DNA from: Notospermus geniculatus
Lineage: Eukaryota > Nemertea > Pilidiophora > Heteronemertea > Lineidae
NCBI GenBank assembly: GCA_002633025.1
Contig: NMRB01000010.1
Coordinates: 274,122-338,121, forward strand
Direction of reading: 5' to 3'
Length of the DNA: 64,000 bases
In this document: positions 54,561-64,000 of the stretch, piece by piece
Position numbering within the stretch: position 1 is the first letter of the stretch
How the letters are laid out: the number at the start of each line of letters is the position of its first letter
Program-made: the position numbers and the translations under genes
Notes under the pieces: generated by a model
Databases searched by the model: none
What the model was told of the DNA's origin: nothing
Seen by the model: the letters and a program-made list of their open reading frames with translations, nothing else

Positions 54561-56479
54561 TCGTGCCCAATCGCGATCATGATCAACCTCGCCACCATGA
54601 TTGAAATAGCACTGTGGGGTATACCGAGTAGCTTGATCGTGTGTGTAAAGCTATGATTGAGGTCACCATCATATTAAAACAGCGTACCGCTTTATGCAAG
54701 CATGGTTCTTCTGGCCATCGATGGTGGCGCTGACAGATATTCACAATGCCATCTGGAGTAGGCCAGTGGAACCAGGCTAACATCCTCTGCCTGGGGCCAG
54801 GAGACAGTGCAGGGCGATGTGTTGGGGTCATATCTTCTGTATATTTTGTATTGCAGAACAGCCACATTTTCATCCACGTCAAAGGGACTTGGCCCCTCCC
54901 CTGTACACCAGCGAATCGTTATTGTCGTGTTGTTCTACTAGTTTAAAAAGGCTTCCTCTTTGTACCAAATCAGATAAAGTAAAAGTGTCCGAAAAACAAA
55001 TACAACAAGAGACGAGCATGGAAGACCTAAACTTAGGAGAAATTATTACTAAATCAATCTCTGTAATGCTCTAATAACTATCTGACAAAAGAGTCACGCA
55101 ATATTGCATAGAATTGTGAAATATGAGATAAACCCTGCTCCAAGTCACCAGGGATGGTTAGAGAATGCCACAACCGGCGTGAGAGTGGTAAAACTACCCC
55201 CTACATGATACTGCACAGGTTTTTATCATCGGTTGCCATCTCTCTCTGGGTCTTTGTATCACCATATCACACCAGGAATCTTCTCCTTGGAGGCTTTAGA
55301 CATCATAACCACCATGCATTTTGTACATTTGAGCCGTTATCATTCGCTTGGGGATCGCCTCATACATTATTCAGACATAGGATCTAATTAGTTAGTGTTC
55401 CTCACCGAGGCTGGAGTCTATTATGCCAGCTATCATGTTTGGTCAGAAATGGATGAAAACTGGATGGCGTGTATCGGTTAGGAAGATCCCCTGCGATCAT
55501 GATTGAGGAAGAAATCAAGCCAGCCATTTGTAATCGCACTTTTTTTCCCAGGCGGTTTCTCCGAGTTTCCAAATATCATCTGCTAAATGGCGAAAGGCTA
55601 TCCATAGAATATTCAGAGGAACCGCACTGGGATGATGAATAGGTTGGACACGAGAACCTGATTCAAAGGAGGAGGGTACGTTGTATCGTATAAATTATAA
55701 CATGAGGATATGACGCCCTTGCTAAAATTGCTACATTCATTTGAAGTCCCTTTTGCTATCTGGTGGACGCCCGGAAGCTACCAAAAAGGCGATCCTCTCA
55801 ACATGTCCACCATCTGTTTGCTTGCTTCATCTCTTTCTTACCAGAGCCGGTCAATCCTCCTCAGGCTCACGGATGTCACAGTAGCTGACATTTTCGGGGT
55901 CAGTGTCCAAACTCGATACTCTCGTAACCACGTCACCCCGATCTAGCCATAATTACCTTGGATAATAACACTTCAATATCTGGATTATCCCCCATTGGCA
56001 AGCAAGTTTTCTTCTTCTCGCATCTCTGAGATACCTCGTGCAATTACGGCCACCCCTGCCGGCTAAAAGATTGCCTGGATCTTGGGAAACATTGCTGATC
56101 ATTGCTAATTCGTCACTTGATATCTGCGAACGTTTTCCTAGCCGGTGGCAGTGAGAGGTGGAATGGCATAAGAACAACATTTGTCTTACTTGCAATGGTT
56201 GTGGTCGTCGGTTATTGGTGGTGGCCGATGCAGCTGGTCGGTCTTGCGATGTTGGTGATTGTTTATCATTGATGACCAAAGAAGAAAAAGGAAGCTTGTG
56301 TCCACGTCTGCGTCTTTATACTTGAGATGCACATGTATATGATGACTATCACTGATGGCAAAAGCAGCTGGTGTTCGAGTCTTACTTTTGCGGTTGTCTG
56401 TCACTGATAGGCAAAACTGTCTTTACAATTTAGGCATTCTCTGTCTAATTTCCAAGAGCGACGCGTGGTCATTTTACTC

Positions 56480-56651
56480 GTGTAACGTTTTTCAGTGAGG
56501 CCCGTTTGCCAGTGTGACATTCAATAGATTGACGGAATAAGCCGCGACTTGACAATGAGCGACACACAGAGAAACACACAGATACGTTTCCCAGTGTGTT
56601 CCGAACAATGGGAATCACACAGAAAAACGGCCACACTGAAAAACGTTACAC
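56480..56651. repeat. Foldback element beside the tRNA-like unit
   Basis: The arms at 56480-56502 and 56629-56651 are inverted copies with about one mismatch (GTGTAACGTTTTTCAGTG and its complement). The interior holds diverged repeats of CAGTGTG and ACACACAGA. It is MITE-like and non-coding. Confidence 0.7.
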
Positions 56652-56670
56652 CGGGAATGAAATCCCATAT

Positions 56671-56742
56671 TGCCCGGGCTGGATTCGAACCAGGACCTGC
56701 TGCTTGCTAAGCGGACGTGATAACCACTAGGCTCCTTTCCTC
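56671..56742 (-). repeat. Degenerate tRNA-like unit (pseudo-tRNA or SINE head)
   Basis: Read on the minus strand, CCTAGTGGTTATCACGTC resembles an A-box/D-arm and GGTTCGAATCC is a perfect B box. The potential anticodon loop reads TTAGCAA (AGC). The anticodon stem has mismatches and the 5' end (around GAGGAAAG) does not pair with the 3' CCCGGGC, so a functional tRNA is unlikely. It abuts the foldback at 56480-56651, suggesting that both belong to one mobile unit. Confidence 0.65.
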
Positions 56743-57101
56743 GTGAGCTCGCGAATCAATAACGCCTGAGTCTAAGTTATGGTTATAGCACTATTACCCA
56801 ATCACTAAAGGGCTTCTCCACCATTTTTAGAAACGCCAGAAGATCTCAGAAATCTGGTGGATTTAGTAAATATTATCATGCTGAGCAATTGAGAGGCTAA
56901 AAATATCAGGGGCATGACAATATGGAATTTTTTATAGGCCTAGTATTCATTTTTCACCAGCCGATAGGCCTGTGTGATGAATTCTGATACACAAATACTA
57001 AGTATAATACATGTATTGTGTCCATAAAATTTATGTCACAACGAACAGATGTGACGACGATACGGCATTCCATTGATTCTATATTGACGGCGCTTCCGTG
57101 T

Positions 57102-57174
57102 GGCCTCGTGGCCTAATGGATAAGGCGTCTGACTTCGGATCAGAAGATTGCAGGTTCGAGTCCTGCCGGGGTCG
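57102..57174 (+). tRNA. tRNA-Arg, anticodon TCG
   Basis: This 73-nt cloverleaf is intact. The acceptor GGCCTCG pairs with CGGGGTC (two G-T wobbles). The D-arm GCCTAATGGATAAGGC contains the A box. The anticodon stem TCTGA/TCAGA closes the loop CTTCGGA, giving anticodon TCG. The T-arm is GCAGGTTCGAGTCCTGC with a standard B box. The discriminator base is G. A run of nine T at 57177-57185 gives a Pol III terminator. It delivers arginine to CGA and related codons, and nothing suggests decay. Confidence 0.95.
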
Positions 57175-57176
57175 AA

Positions 57177-57185
57177 TTTTTTTTT
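57177..57185 (+). terminator. Pol III terminator of tRNA-Arg
   Basis: Nine consecutive T residues begin three bases after the discriminator base of the tRNA gene, the normal Pol III stop signal. Confidence 0.85.
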
Positions 57186-59722
57186 CATTATCGATTATAC
57201 CTTAATATTTTTTTCTTCAAATTTATTCATTAAAATCGTTCGTATTAATTTATCTAGGCTTCACACATTAAGAAGGCGCATACCTACATGTACATGTTCG
57301 TTCTGTGTGTACGCATAGTGTGTGAGCATCTGAAAGGTTGGTCTGACCTTTCAAAAACCTGTGAAATCACCGAAGAAAATCATAAGTATTCAGCAATGCA
57401 GCACACCTCACGGGGTGTCCCGAAGTTTATAGGTATATCGGAGTTTTTGATGTGTTGTGTCTGCGTATGGAAAAAAAGCGATTTCTAACACAGCGTGGTA
57501 CATTTTTTTCACCCAAACCAATCTTCAAAAATTCCCAACAATGAATATCCACAATATGTTAATCATTGCAATGTAAAATTTACCCGGAGCGGGGATACTT
57601 TCACTTCAATCATTTGCCTCGGGGACTCAACTATTCAGGTCTAAAATCTGGCTATCAGTGCTATTATGTTTACATATCAATAAATAAGCCTACAGACTGA
57701 AATGTCGTTTTTTTCACTCCTTCGATGAGAACAGTTATACACTTGACTATCTAGGTCTATTACACAATGAATAAAATAACAGCGCCTCACGGCTCTCCCC
57801 TGACAACTCTGGGTGTCATCACGCACACCTCCCCCTCTTTTCCAACGATCTATCACGACAATGGCGCTCATTGCGCGCCTCGTCGACTAGAAGAAAATTG
57901 TCCATCAAAGGCGTAAATGAGGCTTAAAATGATGCAACACAAACACATCAGAGGCCGCGTCACCGAATGAACAATTACCAATAGCTCATTGCTATGCAAG
58001 TAACAAACCAGCCCTTCTGATCTAACAGAAGCTCCAGACGGGCTCAAAGCAATTATTATCACAATATGCAGTGTTTAGAGAGTTCAGCATTTACCATCTC
58101 GCGTTTATCCCCAGAATCCCTAACATTAATACCTATCCGCTATTCTCCACAAAATGCGATCTCGCAAATTAAATTTTCGTCTCCCTAATTGATTTTCTCG
58201 GTGTGTGCGTATCAACTTACCATAAATGACACATTATTGTACTTCTAACGGTAATCGCAAAGAGCGAATCAGAGAATTATCTTGGTGAGGATGCACTCCA
58301 CGGTCCCCTGACAGTTGACTTAGGAAGATCCAGTCTCCAGTAATATCAATTCAACCGTCGGCTATTTCGCGTCTAGTTAAGCAGAGACAGGAATCGATAT
58401 GGGCTCTTGAAGAGCGATACTCTCAAAGAACTTTGTTCCAGGCCTCACAAAAGACAACGTCAATGATCTCTAATTAGATTTGGTGTAAACTGAAACGCTT
58501 TATCTCAAACAGGCATTTGATTGAAATTATTCCCCGTCCTTTTAGCTCCTAGCTTCGGTATTCTATACATAGCGGCTAATGACAGTAATGAACTGACGAT
58601 TGGCAAACCGAACGGCACCACGGGAATTGCGTGGCAGGCTCGTCTCATGTTTAAACTAGGGAATATGATGAGCAACTACTGATTGAGGCCTCAGCGGTGG
58701 TGTATTGCTGTCATGTCGCTTCAAGGAGCAGCCTAAGTCTGATCGCTTATAGTGCTATCAGAAGGTACGTTTATAAAGTGATGATATTCGTGGTGTTCAA
58801 CCAAACAACGACAATCTGTATAAACCTCCAGAAAGAAAAGAGGCGTCAACATTTTGTCCTCAGAACATGCGTTTGTGACGATACTATTGTCTACAAACCA
58901 TGGGAAAATGGAACTAATAAACGTTTGCAGATGTCGTCGAAACATTTTCCGCATGCATTTCGTGACACGGATATTCAAATTTGTCGCCTCTGACTGTTTG
59001 CTTCCTTGGAAAGCACACCGGTGGCGCATCCTCTGCGCGTGGTATCCGTTCGTCCCCAACTTGACTTACCGGCGACAATGGTGTTGATCAAATTACATAC
59101 GCAACCCTATCTATCGCTGACAGCACCCAGACCTCAATTTCGGATTTAGCATCAACACTGTTGTCCACTCAGCTAATAGAGCTCCCACATAACGTTCTGT
59201 CACGCACAGGGGAAGTGAAACCAGACCATTGAGATATCTGAGATATGGACGCAAATCTGGCGGCTAGTTCGCCGGATCTCTAGCCAAGCAATCATTTCGT
59301 GCAACGTTAAACTAAAACCATTCTGCTGACTATTAGATTATGGAAGGAGCAGGCAAACTGACCCTCTCGCGGTTATGGAATATTCCCCCTCCGTACTAAT
59401 TTAATTACTCTGACTTGGGTTTCGTGACCAAGATGACATCTTCAGAAATTAAGGTTGGGGCATTTCCATCGATCTTTAGACTGATAGAGACAGGATAATG
59501 TATCATATCAGACTATGCAAGAAGAAAAATCCGATAAAAAACTGTCGGTGACTTTCTTGTGAGAGCGACCGAACAATTATTTCATATGCAGCTGATTCAC
59601 CGTAGGAGTATGTCATTTATGGCAGTCTATGAAATAAACTTTCAGAGGTCGAGAAAATCCAAAGGTTAGTAGGCCTACTAAAGGAAAGACGAAATGTCAG
59701 TAAGCCGAAAGGGTAGCGGTAA
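57186..59722. other. Unique non-coding stretch after tRNA-Arg
   Basis: No repeat or gene recognised. About 58080-58560 is A/T-rich with several homeodomain-type words (TAATTGA, CTAATTAG, TTAATACC) and no transposon debris, so it is a candidate for conserved regulatory DNA. Confidence 0.5.
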
Positions 59723-59986
59723 GACTTCCTTTGCATAGAAGTACATGTATACGAAAACGCCGGTTAATGGCTTCACGATTAGTGAATCCATTTGAAGCCT
59801 TTGTTAAGGCCCCTATTACATAGAAGTATACGGTATACGAAAACGCCCGTTAACAATGGCTTCACGGTCGTGAATCCATTAGAAGCCTTATTTGTTAACC
59901 GGCCGTTTACGCATACCGTATACTTCTATGTAATAGGGGCCTAACCGACGTTTTCGTATACCGAATACATCTATGTAAAGGAAGCC
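59723..59986. mobile_element. Outer MITE interrupted by a relative
   Basis: The ends GACTTCCTTTGCATAG and (reverse complement of the right) GGCTTCCTTTACATAG match with two differences. Inner parts share GTATACGAAAACGCC and GTTAACCG with the inserted element, so both belong to one family. The flanks are TAA and TTA, which do not match exactly. Confidence 0.75.
59808..59941. mobile_element. Inserted MITE with TAA target duplication
   Basis: This 134-bp unit starts GGCCCCTATTACATAGAAG and ends with the exact complement. The arms pair nearly throughout (GTATACGGTATACG). TAA flanks it at 59805-59807 and 59942-59944. A TWA duplication with GGCC-type ends is the PIF/Harbinger pattern (family knowledge). 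Confidence 0.88.
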
Positions 59987-62900
59987 TTATGCCTTTAATA
60001 TATCGCCGAACAACGTACATGTATGTAAGTAGAATGAACTTATTATGTCCACTCTTGATGCTTGACTTGACTTCATCCGAGAATATACACCATCGATCAA
60101 AAATAGTTGCAAAGGATAATCACAGTAGAACATCAGTGTGGAGAAAAAGAGCTGCCTGCGAGCAATGATACTGTCATCCACCAATTCTGTGTCATTATCG
60201 GCTATAGAATATCAGCCACAACTTGGTAAGTCATGGCAGACACGGTTTCAAATGTGATAATCTTGCCCCCATACAGACTAATCCCACCCTTGTCATTTGA
60301 TCAATAGGACGAGTCGGCGGCAAGGAATACCATTATCGCTACCAACAATACTGACTAATAATGGCCGATTGCGCCAAATGACCCGAACCGGTAATAACAG
60401 ATAGAAGTCAACAAGAAAATGATCTATTCATTGGCCAATACTCTGAATCTGCCTTGATTTAAAATTGACCCAGAGGACTCGATAGTTCTCTTCCACTGTA
60501 ATATGCCAGTTATTGTAGTTGTCCTCCTTGTTTCAGTTCACCGAATCTGCTAACCTAATTGCAAATAGCGGCTAAATTAACAGGAACAAACGTCCCGAGC
60601 CCTCTGCGATGTTCAGGGCTGAGTTTTTATTCGCTACCAATGGTACACTGTAGGCCTACTTGAATCGGGCTATCACTCTTGGTTGTTGTCTCACTGAGAT
60701 AAAAGTCGGTCTCGCTTACGTTGCAAACCACTCATTATAATCACTTACGTTGTTGAAAATTATCTATGTATTATATTGCTGCATGGTCATCCTAATACGT
60801 CACAGGTCATGTGATCATTTTGTTGCCATCAGTCTATTCGGGCATTTGTAAGATTGGTACGTCGGATATCATGGCTGGACAATCTGAAAAACATTCGATT
60901 TGAGCAAATAACTGGACAAAAAGCACGTGACGTAATAGAAAGTCGAGGTTCGAGAAGTCGAGCGCTCTTACAAATACATTTACATGTGCACATGTGTACC
61001 ACTGTGGTACAGTAAATGTAGCCTATGTAGCCTACATTTTCTGTATCCTTCATATAGTATGTGATAAATAAAAAGGCAATTTCCAGAGTGTTTGCGAATT
61101 TTCGACCCCAACCGGGGTCTTCTTCAGGCTGGAACTTTACAATCCGAAACTCTAGAACAGTCTTCATATAGTATGTCAAGCATTAACTCCATCTCTTTGC
61201 AGTTTTACATGTATTTACTTACGACTTCGAGTTGTATTGCTTGACGAAGCAAGGATTCTAATTTGAATATTGCCAACTAACCTAATAAAAATGGAAGGAA
61301 CCATTGCAAGAGGCGGATTAAACCGACATCAGATATCATTATCATCCAAACTCTGTTTTCTTCTTGCATTTGAACCGAGGCTCTTACATTATCTCCTCCG
61401 TAGATTTAATATCGCCTCACAAGTATTTGCCTGCGGTTGCTAGACTAACCTGTCAGCCGCACAAAATAGCCTCGTCATCACGCCGCTATTACCCTATTAC
61501 GAAACTTGCCACCAGTCTGGCCTCAAATTACCACAAATGCGAGTATTTCCGAGGTCGGCACCACAAATCGAACCGAATAATTTGTGTCTGTATCCCGCCA
61601 GTATTGAATTTGCTAACTCACTTTCTGTGTTGAAATAAAATTTCTAGCTCATTAAACCGCTATTCATTGGCCTTTGTCATCAGTTGATGGCGCGCAAATG
61701 GAATGAGGGAGAATTTGAGTCAACTGCGGAGGCTCGTATTGAAGAGGTTGCGCGCTCAAGCGCCAATTTATTGGCTTTTATTTAGGGATCATATCTTAAG
61801 GGCAGAGGGATAACGAAAATATGAAATTTATACGCCAACTTGTAAAAAGGAGAGGCTCAATCAAGAACGACTCCAATTGATCCTAAACTGTCTTGTTTGC
61901 GCACGCGCGGCGGTTAGTCCCGTGTCGTTATTAATATCGTCGTAAAGTTGCCATTAATGTTGTGTCGTCGTGTTATGATAATCGTGATTTGCTCTCTTCC
62001 CAATCGACCGGAAGGGGCTGTTTGAGGAGGCAAGTGGTGCCGTCCCCTGCATCATCACCGGAAAAATCAAACCCAATTGATAGCAAATTGTTTGCCGTTG
62101 GCGTTCGCGGTGTTCGACCTGCTAGGTTTGGGGCGGAGGATGTGGCAATGATGACTAGCGGCATGTTTTCCGATCTGGAGGCAGAACCGCTAAGTCAATC
62201 AATAGCAACACCAGGGGGACAACGTCCACTGCCACTTGCTATAAGTTCAGTTGTGTTTAGAGTAGTGATGAGTGTGAGATCTGCAAGATGAGGCGACATC
62301 TTGAATCGTTTACGTGTAGAACAGTGACACATTGAACGTGTGGATGCGTCCTTTGAGATTTCTGCCTTATTGTGGTGAGGCTGGCTTTGGCAATTTAGTT
62401 AATCTTCTGGGTCTGATGGAGGAAGCTTCGAAAAGCCGCCTGCTCAAAGCACAGCCCTGGGTCCATGGAAAAGCATAAAATCCGAGTACTGCTTTTGCCG
62501 CGTTCGTCGTATTCGAAAAATGTCGCAATTTATTTGAAACCAGAAACTTGCCACGTAATGACAGAAAATCTCGCTATCATACAACCTGATATCGTCAATC
62601 CCAACGCCAATGGCGGTGCAATAAGCGCACTAATAAACCGTGTAATATATGCTCTAATTCACTGTAATCTTCGACTGGAAAGAGCATTCATTCGCCAGAT
62701 AAGGTTAGCCTTCATCAGTTTGCGCGTTCATTAGGTACGCTCTGCACGCCAGAACGGCTAATTAGGCCTATTAGCCGCCAACCCGAAAGCGACGGATAGA
62801 AACTGCGCTATAAAATCGAGCAGCCTTTGATTTGGCAAATGATATTAGAAGGATCAAATAGATCACCGGTACCACGTTGGCATGCAGAGTTTATTGACTA

Positions 62901-64000
62901 GGTTCTCTTAATTGCCAATGTGGTGTAGATGTTTGTCACCAACAGGCAAACGTCTAAGATGAAAAGTAACACCCTACGAGTTATTAGCAATTAAAAACCT
63001 TGGCGCTTATTGGCATGCGAGAATGTGATTAGCGTAACCCTGCTAAAGATAATTAGACATTGTAGTTCTTTATGAAGAGAGAATTGAGATTCTCCTCGAA
63101 CATGATCGAGTTGAGAAGGAGTTTTTATGTCATGGAACATTGATGTACGTGACTGTGTTTCAATTAGTGATTGTCAACTCATTGCATAGCGATATTTCTT
63201 CCTATATTTTGACAATGTTTGACATTATACTCGACATACGTCGTGGACAATGTGCAGATATGCCACGATGTATACAGAAGTCGCCTTCATACCCGAAAGC
63301 ATTGTAGAGGTATAGGGAGGTAAATTTGCAATATCAGTTTGAAATCAAAATGCTTGGATTTGATAATTAGTTCCCTGGCGAATTATCAAAAATCGCTGTA
63401 AGTTCTCTAAACCTGCACAACATGCTAAAATCGCATAACCGTGGGCAAAACCTTTAGGCGGTAGGATAGCGAAATATCCCTGCGGTAGCAAAGCACCCCC
63501 AGTCTAGCCTTTGATAAGGCATCCTGGTTAGCCAACTTGCAGATTCTCGCCTCAAGGAAATCTTAAACCAATTGGCTCTAATACCCAAATTAGTGCGATT
63601 CAATTTCCAGTGTTTGAACAATCTGAGTTGCATGAAACAAAACAAGAACGCGTTCTTGAGAGATAAAAAATCCCATTTATTTCGTTGTTTATTGTCTATA
63701 CACGTTACATTGCACGACATTCTAATAGGCCTAGCTCTTAGTTGACCGTCCATCCTGCATCTCCTGTTTGGTAACCACGTTTGTGGGTTGCAAGATCGAC
63801 ACAGCTCGGAAGCGATGATCGAGGTTGAAGGCTCCGCAGGATCATCCAAGTAGCACTGTGCAGTGAGTTGCACTCACATGTATTCAGCATGTACATTTAG
63901 AACAGAACACAGGGAGTACTCGCCAATGTCGTCGTCAGGCCTACTAGTATATTACTGAGATCCTCATGTACTGTACAATGTTATATTACGTCCACGATTG
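59987..64000. other. Unique non-coding stretch at the right edge
   Basis: There are no strong repeats and no recognisable genes; frames such as 61962-62291 (109 codons) and 63454-63873 (139 codons, minus) lack motifs. Around 62750-62775, GGCTAATTAGGCCTATTAGCC-like sequence forms a near palindrome holding TAATTAG. Confidence 0.5.

Noticed and set aside
56671-56742. Functional tRNA-Ala (AGC)
   Set aside because: The acceptor stem does not pair and the anticodon stem has mismatches; kept only as a tRNA-like repeat.
61962-62291. 109-codon plus-strand frame
   Set aside because: No domain, no homologue recognised, overlapping antisense frame; likely chance.
63454-63873. 139-codon minus-strand frame near the right edge
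   Set aside because: No motif, no signal peptide or membrane segment; not enough evidence for a gene.

Overview
This is eukaryotic, most likely marine-invertebrate, genomic DNA dominated by non-coding sequence. It holds one intron-bearing homeobox gene, many short non-autonomous transposons, a tRNA-derived SINE and a single tRNA gene. There are no bacterial operons, viral genes or CRISPR arrays, and no transposase or reverse-transcriptase frame that I can recognise. The GAGCTA/CGTCCGTC repeat at 21.33 kb, the extreme abundance of TACATGTA and TAGGCCTA, and apparent allelic divergence of about 3% resemble lophotrochozoan genomes (mollusc, brachiopod and relatives). An ambulacrarian or amphioxus cannot be excluded, so the phylum is an inference.

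The one confident protein gene is a Six3/6 (optix-class) transcription factor on the minus strand. Exon 1 (27533 down to 26956) carries the whole SIX domain and homeodomain. Exon 2 (6258 down to 5994) carries a Ser/Pro-rich tail. They are joined by a GT-AG intron of about 20.7 kb, and the spliced frame gives 280 residues. The left ~6 kb is 3' flank and the right ~36 kb is a gene desert upstream of the promoter, as expected for a developmental regulator with distant enhancers.

The most unusual feature lies 1.6 kb upstream of exon 1. A 354-bp segment of exon 1 is present again in inverted orientation at 29007-29360, gap-free with 6 mismatches (about 98% identity). It lacks the start codon, the first 55 residues and the DNA-recognition helix, so it is a young pseudogene fragment. 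The two arms could form a 354-bp stem in any transcript that crosses both.

The rest is repeats. At least twelve foldback/MITE elements are visible, including a nested pair at 59.7-60.0 kb with a clean TAA target-site duplication and two CAG...CTG elements flanked by 5-bp duplications. A GTTGCA-saturated foldback at 14.56 kb sits between two near-identical 351-bp direct repeats next to an N gap, which looks like two alleles scaffolded in tandem. Several nearly perfect palindromes (29.9, 31.4, 44.7 kb) stand out. A complete tRNA-Arg(UCG) gene lies at 57.1 kb, a tRNA-headed SINE at 34.73 kb and a degenerate tRNA-like unit at 56.7 kb.
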